The notes: generated from the sequence alone by a model not told the origin. Shown: positions 34,464 to 45,119, counted from the stretch's first letter. The stretch: DNA of 64,000 nucleotides from Bradyrhizobium embrapense (GCF_001189235.2 NZ_LFIP02000002.1:1342686-1406685), one strand, 5' to 3'. Program-made: numbers and translations.

Positions 34464-35273
34464 ATGGCAGGCAAGCTCGGAAGCTCCAAACGTCTCGGCG
34501 ACGACTACCTCTCCCTCCACGGCAAGGTCATCGAGGAGCTGCGGCAGGCGATCCTGAGCCGGCGGCTGAAGCCCGGCGAGCGGCTGGTCGAGGGCCGCCT
34601 CGCCGACGAGCTCGGCGTTTCCCGCAATCCCGTGCGCGAGGCGATCCGGGTGCTGGAATCGGAGGGGCTCGTCGAGGTGACCGCGCGGCGCGGTGCCTCC
34701 GTCATCACGATGAGCGACGAGGAAGCGCGCGAGACGATCGAGGTGCGCGCGCTGCTCGAGGGACAAAACGCGCGCCTCGCCGCGCGCCGCCGCGAAGAGA
34801 GCATCATCAAGCGGATCGCGGCGGTGCTGAAGCAGGGCAACGAGGCGGTCGCGGCACGGCGCTACGAGCTGTTGCCGGATCTCAATCAGCAATTCCACCA
34901 TGAACTAGCGGAGGCCGGCCGCAACCGCGTGCTCGCCGATCTGCTCAAGCGGCTGCGCGAACGCACGGCGATGCTGTTCTCGCCGACCGATCCGGTGCGC
35001 CAGGCGCGCACCTGGGACGAACACGCCGCGATCCTGCGCGCCATCATCGCCGGCGACGAGCGCGCCGCCGCCACGCTTGCCGCCGAGCACGTGATGCGGG
35101 CCGGTGCGGATTTTCTCTCCACCCTCCATGTGCCCGATGAGGAGACCTCGCTGGAGGCGGCGTCGGCGAAATACGGCCTGCCGTCCGGCTCCCGCGTGGA
35201 TCAGGCAACGACCAGGCCGCCGCGCCGGACCCAGCAGCGCACCGCTACGCGGCGGCAGAAAACCGAGAGCTGA
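34464..35273 (+). CDS. GntR-family (FadR type) regulator of the diiron-oxygenase cluster
   Basis: 269 residues. The winged helix spans about 18-85 (LRQAILSRRLKPGERLVEGRLADELGVSR, then PVREAIRVLESEGLVEV) and the FCD effector domain about 95-220 with FHHELAEAGR. A Thr/Arg-rich disordered tail (RPPRRTQQRT) follows. It closes the plus-strand arm 127 bp after the second ferredoxin. The paired GTATAC operators in the divergent intergenic region are its likely sites. Confidence 0.87.
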   Translation: MAGKLGSSKRLGDDYLSLHGKVIEELRQAILSRRLKPGERLVEGRLADELGVSRNPVREAIRVLESEGLVEVTARRGASVITMSDEEARETIEVRALLEGQNARLAARRREESIIKRIAAVLKQGNEAVAARRYELLPDLNQQFHHELAEAGRNRVLADLLKRLRERTAMLFSPTDPVRQARTWDEHAAILRAIIAGDERAAATLAAEHVMRAGADFLSTLHVPDEETSLEAASAKYGLPSGSRVDQATTRPPRRTQQRTATRRQKTES

Positions 35274-35449
35274 ACGCGCCCGTCGCGTTGATGGTCTGCG
35301 GCGCGCCGATCCCGCGCTCGAAGGTCCGGCGGTACCGCTCCGGATCGCCCTAACTTTCTTGACCGTATCTGCCACGCTCGCTAGGTCTGTTCCCAATGCT
35401 GGGCAGGGGCGCAACCCTGCCGGCCGCGCCGCATGGCCGGGGGAAACCA

Positions 35450-37081
35450 ATGAACAACAACAATCATGGCGCGTCGACCAACGACGCCGCCGAGTATGAT
35501 TACGTCATCGTCGGCGCGGGCTCGGCCGGCTGCGTGCTCGCCAACCGCCTCAGCGGCGACGGCAAGCATTCGGTGCTGCTGCTCGAAGCCGGGCCGAAGG
35601 ACACCAACATCTGGATCCATGTCCCGCTCGGCTACGGCAAGCTGTTCAAGGAAAAATCCGTCAACTGGATGTACCAGACCGAGCCTGAGCCCGGCCTGAA
35701 CGGACGGCAGGTGTTCCAGCCGCGCGGAAAAGTGCTCGGCGGCTCCAGCTCGATCAACGGCCTGCTCTATGTGCGTGGTCAGCACGAGGATTATGACCGC
35801 TGGCGGCAGCGCGGCAATGCCGGCTGGGGTTATGACGACGTCTTGCCCTATTTCAGGAAGGCCGAGGATCAGCAGCGCGGCGGCGACAAATACCACGGCA
35901 CCGGCGGTCCGCTGCCGGTATCGGACTGGCGGCATCGCGATCCGCTGTCGGAAGCCTTCGTGCATGCCGCGGCCGAGGTCGGCATCCCGACCAATCCGGA
36001 TTTCAACGGCGCGACCCAGGAGGGCGCGGGCTTCTTCCAGACCACGACGCGGCGCGGCCGGCGCGCTTCGACGGCGCGGTGCTATCTGCGGCCGGCGCTG
36101 ACGCGCGGCAATCTGCATGTCGAGACCTCGGCGCTGGCGCAGCGCATCCTGTTCGACGGCAAGCGCGCCAGCGGCGTCGCGTACCGGCAGAACGGGCAGT
36201 TGCGCACGGCCAAGGCGCGCAAGGAGGTGCTGGTGTCGAGCGGCGCGTACAATTCGCCGCAATTGCTGCAGCTTTCCGGCGTCGGCCCCGCCGATCTGCT
36301 GAAGCAGCATGGCATCGAGGTTCTGCTCGATGCGCCCGGCGTCGGCAACGATTTGCAGGATCATATGCAGGTGCGCATCGTCACGCGCTGCGCCCAGACC
36401 GTCACGCTGAACGACGTCGTCAACCATCCGGTGCGCCGCGTCATGGCGGGTCTGCGCTACGCGGCGCTGCGCAAGGGGCCACTCACGATTGCGGCCGGCA
36501 CCTCGGGGGCGTTCTTCAAGACCAGCCCGCGGCTGGCATCACCCGACATCCAGATCCACTTCCTGCCCTTCTCGACCGACAAGATGGGCGAGAAGCTGCA
36601 TCCATTCTCGGGCTTCACCGCGTCCGTCTGCCAGCTGCGTCCGGAGAGCCGCGGCTCGCTGAAGATCCGCAGCGCGGACCCCAGCGTGCCGCCGGAAATC
36701 CGCATCAACTATCTGGCGACCGAAACCGATCGCCGCGCCTTCATCGACGGCATCCGCATCCTGCGCAAGATCCTGGCCGCGCCGGCGCTGAAGTCATACT
36801 CGGTCGGCGAGGTCGATCCCGGCGCCAAGGTGGTCAGCGACGACGACCTGCTCGATTTCTGCCGCCGCACCGGCAGCACGGTCTATCATCCGACCTCGAC
36901 CTGCCGGATGGGCAACGATGCGCTCGCGGTCGTCGACAACAGGCTCAAGGTGCGCGGTGTCGAGCGGCTGCGCGTGGTCGATGCGTCCGTGATGCCGGAC
37001 CTGATGTCGGGCAACACCAACGCGCCGACGATCATGATCGCCGAGAAGGCGTCGGACATGATCCTGGAGGATGCAAGGTAG
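35450..37081 (+). CDS. GMC-family FAD oxidoreductase (choline/alcohol dehydrogenase type)
   Basis: 543 residues. N-terminal FAD motif VIVGAGSAGCVLANRL (about 16-31), GMC signature 1 GKVLGGSSSINGLLYVRG, signature 2 SSGAYNSPQLLQLSG, and C-terminal catalytic His in YHPTSTCRMG with the closing Asn in SGNTNAPTIMIAEK. Oxidises primary alcohols to aldehydes. The start at 35450 is two codons before a run of Asn residues; an earlier ATG at 35396 would add an unlikely tail. It ends 6 bp from convergent hemE. It may be an alcohol-oxidising partner of the preceding cluster, but it has its own upstream gap of 176 bp. Confidence 0.88.
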   Translation: MNNNNHGASTNDAAEYDYVIVGAGSAGCVLANRLSGDGKHSVLLLEAGPKDTNIWIHVPLGYGKLFKEKSVNWMYQTEPEPGLNGRQVFQPRGKVLGGSSSINGLLYVRGQHEDYDRWRQRGNAGWGYDDVLPYFRKAEDQQRGGDKYHGTGGPLPVSDWRHRDPLSEAFVHAAAEVGIPTNPDFNGATQEGAGFFQTTTRRGRRASTARCYLRPALTRGNLHVETSALAQRILFDGKRASGVAYRQNGQLRTAKARKEVLVSSGAYNSPQLLQLSGVGPADLLKQHGIEVLLDAPGVGNDLQDHMQVRIVTRCAQTVTLNDVVNHPVRRVMAGLRYAALRKGPLTIAAGTSGAFFKTSPRLASPDIQIHFLPFSTDKMGEKLHPFSGFTASVCQLRPESRGSLKIRSADPSVPPEIRINYLATETDRRAFIDGIRILRKILAAPALKSYSVGEVDPGAKVVSDDDLLDFCRRTGSTVYHPTSTCRMGNDALAVVDNRLKVRGVERLRVVDASVMPDLMSGNTNAPTIMIAEKASDMILEDAR

Positions 37082-38440
<1,359 letters not shown>

Positions 38441-38469
38441 CTGGTATTTCCCAGCGGTTGCTAACCACG

Positions 38470-38604
38470 ATGCGAAATGAGTTCAATCATGCGAAGAACG
38501 ACTCGCCGCGCAGCGGTAGCTCGAAGCGCGCCGCGCCGGTGGTATGGAGCGGGATCGTCGTGGCTGCAATTGCCGTGAGCTTGTGGCTGACGCTGCACGC
38601 TTGA
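38470..38604 (+). CDS. Possible 44-residue single-TM protein
   Basis: Short frame 29 bp after the small stress protein, on the same strand: a Ser/Arg/Lys-rich N-terminus ([16 protein letters not shown]) and one hydrophobic C-terminal helix ([19 protein letters not shown]). The topology is like many small stress membrane proteins, but there is no clear ribosome site, so coding status is uncertain. Confidence 0.45.
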   Translation: MRNEFNHAKNDSPRSGSSKRAAPVVWSGIVVAAIAVSLWLTLHA

Positions 38605-38658
38605 CACGCTTGCGGGCGGCCTCGATCAGCGAAGCCGCCCGGATATCGTGACGGAAGG

Positions 38659-38949
38659 CTAGACCGGGCCGCCTTCTGGCCGCTGCACCCGGTCGAATTC
38701 GAAGGTCACGCCGAGCCGGCGCTCCAGCCGCCAGACCTGAATGCAGTGCCGCCGGATCGGTTCGCTCTCGATCTTGAGATCGAACGCGAACGGAAGCGCG
38801 ACGTCGCTTTCCACCGCCAGCCCCGCGCCGCCGGTCGAGATGTTGAGCACAAGGCATCCGACGCTGGTGTTGCGGAAGAAGATCGTTCCGCGCTTCATCA
38901 GGACGGTTCGCTGGCTGTCGATCTTGTATCTTTTTATTGTTGCGCTCAC
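38659..38949 (-). CDS. PilZ-like domain protein
   Basis: 96 residues, essentially one PilZ-type barrel. The N-terminal Arg motif region is QRTVLMKRGTIFFRN, and the D/NxSxxG position reads NISTGGAGL. The C-terminus RLGVTFEFDRVQRP is as in PilZ barrels. The motif is close to, but not identical with, the cyclic-di-GMP consensus. It lies 55 bp downstream of the TadG gene on the same strand, so it could be cotranscribed with the tad pair. Confidence 0.7.
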   Translation of the reverse strand: MSATIKRYKIDSQRTVLMKRGTIFFRNTSVGCLVLNISTGGAGLAVESDVALPFAFDLKIESEPIRRHCIQVWRLERRLGVTFEFDRVQRPEGGPV

Positions 38950-39004
38950 GGCAGTCTCCTATCCCGATGTGATGCCCGCTCGCGATCGTTCCCCGGAGAA
39001 TGCC

Positions 39005-40675
39005 CTAGTTCACCAGCACCGCGCCGTCGCAACGAATGCCCAGCACCCAGACGTCGACCTGGCCGAGCCCGATGCCGAGCGTCGAGAGCAGCGTCGCCAG
39101 CACCTGATCGATCGGGCTCGTCACGGCATTGAGGATACCCATGACGAGCGCGCCCAGTCCTGGAATCGGAAGCCCGAGCGGGCCGACATTGATGGTGAGC
39201 GAGAGGTCGCCGAGCAGGGTTGACGTGAGCGAGGTGAGGAAGTTCGTCGTCGTCACCGTCTTCTTCGTGCCCGACTGGATGTCGCTGTAGCTGAAATTGA
39301 CGTTGGTCGGCGTGGTGTTGCCCATGCCGGCATGGGCAAGGCCGGTGACGGTGATGAGGCCGAGATTGACCAGCATCGCCGGCGGTGGATTGGGCTTGGT
39401 CGTGAAGTTGGTCATGTCGGCAACCGTGACGTTGCCGATCCAGGCATCGACGATCCCCGGCGTCACGCCGATCGTGACCTGCGAGGTGTTGATGTTCGGA
39501 TGGCCGCACGACACCGCGTTGAGCGTCGCGGTGCCCGAGGCGACCTCGACATAGACCGGGAGGTTGATCGCGGAAACGCTGCCGGAGCCGAGCACGTTGA
39601 TCGTCGCCAGGATCCTGGTCTGCGCGGTGTGGACGCTCACACCCTGGGTGCCCATCGCGATCCAGCTCGAGCCGACCGGACGCTCGCCGATCGTTGCGAT
39701 CACGGACACGTTGGCGATGCCGGGCAGGCCGAGATTGATCGAGGTGGCGATCTGATTGCTGCCATTGGCGATCTGCGCCACCGTGTTGATGAGGTCGAAC
39801 ACCGAGACGCTGGCGCCGACCTTGGGTTTCTGCCCTACCGTCAGGTTGGCGAACGGGCCGAGATCGATCAGGGTGCCCGGCGAAATCTTGGCTGAGGAGC
39901 CGGTGAGAGCCTGGGAGATCGTCGACAGCGCGGTCGTTGCTGCGTTCGCGCCGTTGGTGATCTGCTGTGTGTTCAACGCCGCCGCCATGATGTCGCCGAC
40001 CTTGATGTTGCTGCTCAGGAGGTCGCTATAGGTGACGCCGGTCAGGTTGACCCGGGTTGCGAGCGCCGACAGGAAGTCCAGCGCGTCGATCTTGGCGCTG
40101 ATCAGCGCATTATAGTCCATCACCGAGAGCGACAGCGTGGTGCCGAGCATGGCGCCGAGCAGCGCGTTGAGCGCCCCGCCGTTGACCGAGAGCAGGCGCG
40201 ATCCGATCGCGAACGTGGCCATTTCGGTCGACGTCGCGGTGGCGGTGGTCGTGATGTTGAAGCTGCTCGCGCCTGTGATGTAACGTGCGAAATAGAGCGG
40301 GGTCTTGGTCGTCAGCGTGACGCGCGCAGCGTTCGGAATGCCCACCGCGGGGGTCACGAAACGGGATTGCGGCGCGATGGTCTTGTCTGCGGTGTAGGTC
40401 CCTGTCTCGACCTTGACCAGCGCGCTGGCCGGATAGTTGTTCTGCGTCACCGTCGCGGTGGCAGCGTTGACCGGGTTGCTCAGGTTGGCGGCGGCGACGA
40501 TCGCGGCGAGGTCCGCGGTGCTCTGGGTCTTGCGCCGGTCGGCGAAGATCGTGCCGAGATCGATGGCAAGGCCGGCGCACCCGATCAGGAGCGTCATCAG
40601 GCCGGCCGAGATCATCGCGAAGTTCCCTCGTTCGTCGGCGCCGAAGCGCCGCACCAGCATGAGGATGCCGCTCAT
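39005..40675 (-). CDS. TadG-like pilus-assembly/secreted protein
   Basis: 556 residues. The N-terminus has the TadE/TadG-type signal RRFGADERGNFAMISAGLMTLLIGCAGLAID, followed by the DUF2134-like start LGTIFADRRKTQSTADLAAIVAAANL. The remainder is a long Thr/Ser/Asn-rich beta region, with no VWA motif visible. It starts 1 bp before the TadE stop, so the two are translationally coupled. Only these two tad genes are here; the rest of a Tad/Flp machine must be elsewhere, or the pair acts alone. Confidence 0.82.
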   Translation of the reverse strand: MSGILMLVRRFGADERGNFAMISAGLMTLLIGCAGLAIDLGTIFADRRKTQSTADLAAIVAAANLSNPVNAATATVTQNNYPASALVKVETGTYTADKTIAPQSRFVTPAVGIPNAARVTLTTKTPLYFARYITGASSFNITTTATATSTEMATFAIGSRLLSVNGGALNALLGAMLGTTLSLSVMDYNALISAKIDALDFLSALATRVNLTGVTYSDLLSSNIKVGDIMAAALNTQQITNGANAATTALSTISQALTGSSAKISPGTLIDLGPFANLTVGQKPKVGASVSVFDLINTVAQIANGSNQIATSINLGLPGIANVSVIATIGERPVGSSWIAMGTQGVSVHTAQTRILATINVLGSGSVSAINLPVYVEVASGTATLNAVSCGHPNINTSQVTIGVTPGIVDAWIGNVTVADMTNFTTKPNPPPAMLVNLGLITVTGLAHAGMGNTTPTNVNFSYSDIQSGTKKTVTTTNFLTSLTSTLLGDLSLTINVGPLGLPIPGLGALVMGILNAVTSPIDQVLATLLSTLGIGLGQVDVWVLGIRCDGAVLVN

Positions 40676-40676
40676 G

Positions 40677-41090
40677 CTAGAATCCCCCGTACTGAATCGC
40701 CGCGGAACGGACGATGGTGCTCGCCGGAGCGGGGACGAAAGGCAGCTTGTAGATGAAGTTGCCGGCCGCGTTGTAGTTGACCGTCACGACGTAGACGTTG
40801 GCATTCGCGGGGGACGGCGCGGCACTGACGGTGAGATTGCTGGCCACCAGCAGCGGGTAGGTCGATGCGTTGGCGGTGACGTAGCTCGTCGCGAGGCTGT
40901 TGCGTTCAGTGTCGGTCATTCCGGCGATCGACGACCGCGCCGCTTCGGCGGCGAGTTGCTGGACGCCATGCACCATCGCGAGATAGGAACCGAATACGAT
41001 GATGCCGAAAATGAAGGCGAGAAACAGCGGCAGCATTAGCGCAAATTCAACAGCAGAAGCGCCGCTTCGACAGCGAAGGAACCGGGTCAT
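40677..41090 (-). CDS. TadE-family pseudopilin-like protein
   Basis: 137 residues with the TadE N-terminus RCRSGASAVEFALMLPLFLAFIFGIIVFG: a short basic leader, Ala-Val-Glu-Phe at the processing/assembly position and a long hydrophobic helix. The remaining domain is beta-rich. It forms a two-gene operon with the TadG-like gene downstream. Confidence 0.87.
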   Translation of the reverse strand: MTRFLRCRSGASAVEFALMLPLFLAFIFGIIVFGSYLAMVHGVQQLAAEAARSSIAGMTDTERNSLATSYVTANASTYPLLVASNLTVSAAPSPANANVYVVTVNYNAAGNFIYKLPFVPAPASTIVRSAAIQYGGF

Positions 41091-41486
41091 TGCACACCTC
41101 GAAACGCAGGCCAGGGCGCCACGTTGCGAGGCTTTGATTAAGGAAAACTATGAAAACGCTTCCGCGAATCAGTGACGTCAATTCAGATGAATAGGAGCGT
41201 TCAAACTGATTGGGTGCTCGATGCGTTATGGGGCGATCAGAATCTTTGATGACGTGTCCGCAGAAACCCGGGGTCTGACGGTGTTGAAGTGCTGCGCGCG
41301 TATGCAGATGCAGTCGTCTGATACCGTAGCACTACGCGGAAATGCACGTAACAATACATATACCGAGCAGTTATTGCACTATCGCGGCAAATTGAACCTA
41401 AAGGAAAGTGCAACCAAATGTTAGTATAGCTGAATCGCATAATGGAGAACGTAGTTGCGCCCCGTGCTGAAACTGGAGGGCTCGCG
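41091..41486. other. AT-richer intergenic region before the LysR gene
   Basis: About 400 bp with lower GC than the surroundings and no gene I can support. Two 67-codon frames on opposite strands (around 41221-41440) lack coding bias and ribosome sites. The region separates divergent tadE and LysR genes and must contain both promoters. Confidence 0.5.
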
Positions 41487-42374
41487 ATGCACAGGCCACG
41501 TCAGCATTTGAATATTCCTACGGAGATCGTTCGCACGGTCGTTGCGATCGCAGAGACCGGAAGTCTATCGAAGGCCGGCGAGCGCCTCGGCCTCAGTCAG
41601 CCGGCGATCAGTTCGCAGGTGAAGCGACTGCAGAGCCTGGTCGGCGGGGCGCTCTTCGTCAGGACTGCCAACGGCACCACCACGACCGAACTCGGCAAGG
41701 TTGCCGTGCAGCAGGCAAGGCGAATCCTCGAAGCGAACGATCAACTGCTTCGGCTCGGCGGCAATCATGAAGGACCGCAGCCGTTGCGGCTCGGAATAAG
41801 CGCCTTGCTGGCCGAGGAGTTCCTCAAGTTGCATCCGGCCGACGCACTCGCTGACGTGCTGGTTCACGCCGACATGTCGCCGATCGTCATCAGGGGATTG
41901 ATCGACGGCTACATCGACATCGCCTTCGTCTACAGCAACCCTTCGCTGGAGAACGAAGATGAAGTGACGATCGCCGCCGAGGCCGACGAGCGCTCGGTGT
42001 GGGTACGATCACGCGATTTTGTGCTGCGGCCGGGCGCCCCGATTCCGATACTGGCGTGGCCGGGTGACGACTGGATGATCCGGACGCTCGCCAAGCACAA
42101 CATCTCTTACAAGATCGTGTTCAGGAGCCCGAACTACCAATTGCGACTTGACGCAGCACGGGCCGGATACGGCCTGACGGCGTGCCCCGAGCGGATGATC
42201 CCGTCCTCGCTGATTTCGGCGAAGGACTACTATCTTCCGGAGCTTCCGATGCAGAAGCGCCTGCTGTGTGTTCGCCCGGGCCTCGAGGGAAGCCGCGCGA
42301 CGGCGATGGTGCAGCGCCTGTCCAGCCTGTTCTTCAGCGGCGCGAAGCCGATGCGCCAGGTGAGCAACATGTAA
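41487..42374 (+). CDS. LysR-family transcriptional regulator
   Basis: 295 residues from the ATG at 41487, which has GGAGGG 6 bp upstream; the earlier ATG at 41442 has none. HTH at about 10-65 (AIAETGSLSKAGERLGLSQPAIS). The effector domain is short of sequence similarity to the usual LysR ligands, with ILAWPGDDW and YGLTACPERM. Such orphan LysR proteins with an N-terminal STGSLSKA motif often control surface or motility functions in rhizobia, but no target is visible here. Confidence 0.83.
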   Translation: MHRPRQHLNIPTEIVRTVVAIAETGSLSKAGERLGLSQPAISSQVKRLQSLVGGALFVRTANGTTTTELGKVAVQQARRILEANDQLLRLGGNHEGPQPLRLGISALLAEEFLKLHPADALADVLVHADMSPIVIRGLIDGYIDIAFVYSNPSLENEDEVTIAAEADERSVWVRSRDFVLRPGAPIPILAWPGDDWMIRTLAKHNISYKIVFRSPNYQLRLDAARAGYGLTACPERMIPSSLISAKDYYLPELPMQKRLLCVRPGLEGSRATAMVQRLSSLFFSGAKPMRQVSNM

Positions 42375-42376
42375 TC

Positions 42377-42399
42377 CGGTGCCGCGCCGGGCGGCACCG
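42377..42399. terminator. Bidirectional hairpin terminator between LysR and slyX
   Basis: CGGTGCCG (42377-42384) and CGGCACCG (42392-42399) form a perfect 8-bp stem with a 7-nt loop. It fills almost the whole 26-bp gap between two convergent stop codons. No T tract. Confidence 0.55.
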
Positions 42400-42400
42400 A

Positions 42401-42616
42401 TCAGTAGTGCGGTGGGCGCTCGTTGGCGGGGCCCGGCGCCTGGCGTTCGGCTTCCTGAAGCCGGTCGCGCAGCTCGGCGAGCTGCCGCGTCAGTGCGTCG
42501 ATCTGCTTCCATTGCGCCGTGATGGTCTGGTTCAGCGTCTCGATGGCCTCGTCCTGGTAGGTCAGGCGGACCTCCAGCGCATCGATCCGCTCGCTCAGCT
42601 TTGCCGCGTCATTCAT
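42401..42616 (-). CDS. slyX: SlyX-like coiled-coil protein
   Basis: 71 residues with a heptad coiled coil (AKLSERIDALEVRLTYQDEAIETLNQ onward) and the SlyX ending PPHY. The role of SlyX is not settled. The start at 42616 overlaps the stop of trhO by 8 bp, indicating translational coupling. Confidence 0.88.
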   Translation of the reverse strand: MNDAAKLSERIDALEVRLTYQDEAIETLNQTITAQWKQIDALTRQLAELRDRLQEAERQAPGPANERPPHY

Positions 42617-43361
42617 GCACGGCGTCCTCGCGGCCACGTTCACGCAGGCCGTGACCGAGCGCGACCCGTTCGTCGAACACAAAGCAGTCGCCGCGCCAGC
42701 GGCTATCCTGCCGCGGGGTTTCCTCGAGATATTTCAGGATGCCGCCCTTGAGGTGATAGACCTCGCTGAAGCCTTGCGCGAGCAGATAGGCGCTGGCCTT
42801 CTCGCAGCGGATGCCGCCGGTGCAGAACATCGCAATCCGGCGGTGCTTCGCGGGATCGAGCTGCCGTGCGGCAAATTCCTTGAATTGCCCGAAGCTCGCG
42901 ATCTTGGGATCGACCGCGCCTTCGAAACTGCCCATCGCGACCTCGAACGCGTTGCGGGTGTCGAGCACCATGATGTCGGGCGAGGCGATGAGTTCGTTCC
43001 AGTCCGCGGCGTCGACATAGGTCCCGACCTGCCGCGTCGGATCGACCGTGGTGTCGCCGAGCGTCACGATCTCCTTCTTCAGCCGCACCTTGAGCCGCTG
43101 AAACGGCATCTGCGCGGCTTCGGAGAATTTCAGCTCGAGATTGTCGAGGCGGCCGCCGAACAGCGATCCGTGCCTGAGCTCAGCGACGAAGCCATCGACG
43201 GCTTCGTCGCTGCCGGCGATGGTGCCGTTGATGCCCTCATGCGCGAGCAGCACGCTGCCCTTGAGATCAAGGTTGGCGCAGAGCGTGCGCAGTGGCTCGC
43301 GCAATGCGCGGAAGTCGGGCAGTGCGGCGAACTGGTAGAAGGCGGCGACCTTGAGGGGCAT
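42609..43361 (-). CDS. trhO: tRNA uridine-34 hydroxylase (rhodanese-like)
   Basis: 250 residues. An N-terminal acylphosphatase-like fold with GSVLLAHEGINGTIAG, then a rhodanese domain with the active-site loop FCTGGIRCEKA (catalytic Cys). TrhO makes 5-hydroxyuridine at position 34 of tRNA. Slightly shorter than E. coli TrhO because the C-terminal Cys-rich tail is trimmed. Cotranscribed with slyX, which overlaps it by 8 bp. Confidence 0.9.
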   Translation of the reverse strand: MPLKVAAFYQFAALPDFRALREPLRTLCANLDLKGSVLLAHEGINGTIAGSDEAVDGFVAELRHGSLFGGRLDNLELKFSEAAQMPFQRLKVRLKKEIVTLGDTTVDPTRQVGTYVDAADWNELIASPDIMVLDTRNAFEVAMGSFEGAVDPKIASFGQFKEFAARQLDPAKHRRIAMFCTGGIRCEKASAYLLAQGFSEVYHLKGGILKYLEETPRQDSRWRGDCFVFDERVALGHGLRERGREDAVHE

Positions 43362-43532
43362 GGCCGGGGTTTATCAGGCCGGGCAGATCGGCGAAACCCC
43401 GCAAAGCCATGCATTATCGGGATAATTCCTCTGGCATACCATGCATTGCCCTGCCGGGGATGAATATGCCATGTACGTCGCGTCCACGCACGCAGCAGCA
43501 TCAGACCATCACGATCAAGCGAGCTCTCCGTT

Positions 43533-45119
43533 ATGAGGAATTTCCACTTCGCCGGCCGTTCCACGGTCCACGCCCAGAACGCGATGGTCGCGACGTCGCA
43601 TCCGGAGGCAGCCCTGGTCGCCATCGAGGTGATGCGCGAGGGCGGGACGGCCGCCGACGCTGCGGTTGCGGCCTGCGCGCTGCTCGGCGTCATCGAGCCA
43701 CAATCGACCGGCATAGGCGGCGACTGCTTCGCGCTGATCCAGCCGAAGGGCGAGGGCAAGATCACGGCATATAACGGCAGTGGCCGGGCGCCGATGGCAG
43801 CCACCGCCGAGTGGTATCTCGAACGCAAGATCCATTCGGTGCCGCTCACCTCGGCGCATGCCGTCAGCGTCCCCGGCGCGGTCGATGCCTGGGACGTGAT
43901 CCTCCGGGATCACGGCAAGTTCGGCTTCGACCGGCTGCTGCAGCCGGCAATCAGGGCCGCCGAAGAGGGTTACGTGGTCGCGCCGCGCATCGCCTTCGAC
44001 TGGAAGAACGGTTTCGAGAAGCTGAAGAATGGCACCAACACCGAGCGCTATCTGCTGCCGCACGGCAAGCCTGCGGTTGCCGGCGACGTGATCCGCCAGC
44101 CCGAGCTCGGCAAGACGCTGCGCGCCATCGCGCAAAAGGGCCGCGATGCCTTCTATAGCGGCGAGATCGCCGCCGACATGGTCGACACGCTGCGCGGCAT
44201 CGGCGGCCTGCACACGCTGGAGGACTTTGCCGCGCACTCGACCGAGACGACTGCGCCGATCGGCACGATGTACAAGGGCTACGACGTCTGGCAGTGCCCG
44301 CCGAACGGCCCCGGCATCACCATGCTGGTGATGCTCAACATCCTCTCGCGCTTCGACCTGACCAAGTTCAAGCCGCTCAGCGTCGAGCGCTTCCACCTCG
44401 AGGCCGAGGCGGCGCGCATCGCCTATATGATGCGCGAGCAGCATATCGCCGATCCCCAGCACGCCCATGTCGACGTCGCCGGCATCCTCTCCAAGGAGTT
44501 CGCCGACGAGCACATCAGGAACATCCGGACGGACCGGCTGCTCGAACTGCCGAACGTCGCCCCGCCGATGAACCCCTCGACCGTCTACATCACGGTGGTC
44601 GACAAGGACCGCAACGTCTGCTCCTTCATCAACTCGATCGCGCACTCGTTCGGCTCGGCGATCGTCTCCAACAAGACCGGCGTATTGCTGCAGAACCGCG
44701 CCGGCGGCTTCCGCATCCAGCCCGGCCATCCGAACTGCATCGCGCCGGGCAAGCGCCCGCTGCACACCATCATCCCGGCGCTGGCCACCCGGAACGGCCG
44801 TGCCGTGATGCCGTATGGCGTGATGGGCGGGCAGTATCAGCCGGTCGGCCAGACTCACGTGCTGACCAACATGCTCGACTATGGTTGCGATATCCAGGAA
44901 GCGATCGACATGCCGCGCGGCCTGCATTACGAGGGCGTCTACCAGCTCGAGGACTCCGTGCCGGCGGAGATCGTCGAGGGCCTGAAGAAGATCGGCCACA
45001 AGACCACCAGCGTGGTCGCGCCGCTCGGCGGCGGGCAGGGGATCTGGATCGATTGGGACAAGGGCACGCTGACCGGCGGCTCCGATCCGCGCAAGGACGG
45101 CTGCGCGCTCGGCTACTGA
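43533..45119 (+). CDS. Gamma-glutamyltransferase-family protein
   Basis: 528 residues, Ntn hydrolase that self-cleaves before a Thr. The predicted nucleophile is Thr350 in [11 protein letters not shown]; the usual next residues Thr-His are Val-Tyr here. Substrate regions NGSGRAP and [11 protein letters not shown] are conserved. There is no signal peptide, unlike classical periplasmic Ggt, so this member may be cytoplasmic and act on acyl-amide substrates other than glutathione. An FKBP gene follows after 35 bp. Confidence 0.85.
   Translation: MRNFHFAGRSTVHAQNAMVATSHPEAALVAIEVMREGGTAADAAVAACALLGVIEPQSTGIGGDCFALIQPKGEGKITAYNGSGRAPMAATAEWYLERKIHSVPLTSAHAVSVPGAVDAWDVILRDHGKFGFDRLLQPAIRAAEEGYVVAPRIAFDWKNGFEKLKNGTNTERYLLPHGKPAVAGDVIRQPELGKTLRAIAQKGRDAFYSGEIAADMVDTLRGIGGLHTLEDFAAHSTETTAPIGTMYKGYDVWQCPPNGPGITMLVMLNILSRFDLTKFKPLSVERFHLEAEAARIAYMMREQHIADPQHAHVDVAGILSKEFADEHIRNIRTDRLLELPNVAPPMNPSTVYITVVDKDRNVCSFINSIAHSFGSAIVSNKTGVLLQNRAGGFRIQPGHPNCIAPGKRPLHTIIPALATRNGRAVMPYGVMGGQYQPVGQTHVLTNMLDYGCDIQEAIDMPRGLHYEGVYQLEDSVPAEIVEGLKKIGHKTTSVVAPLGGGQGIWIDWDKGTLTGGSDPRKDGCALGY

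Noticed and set aside
41221..41440. Two 67-codon frames on opposite strands in the tadE-LysR gap
   Set aside because: No ribosome site, no GC3 bias, mutually overlapping; treated as noncoding.
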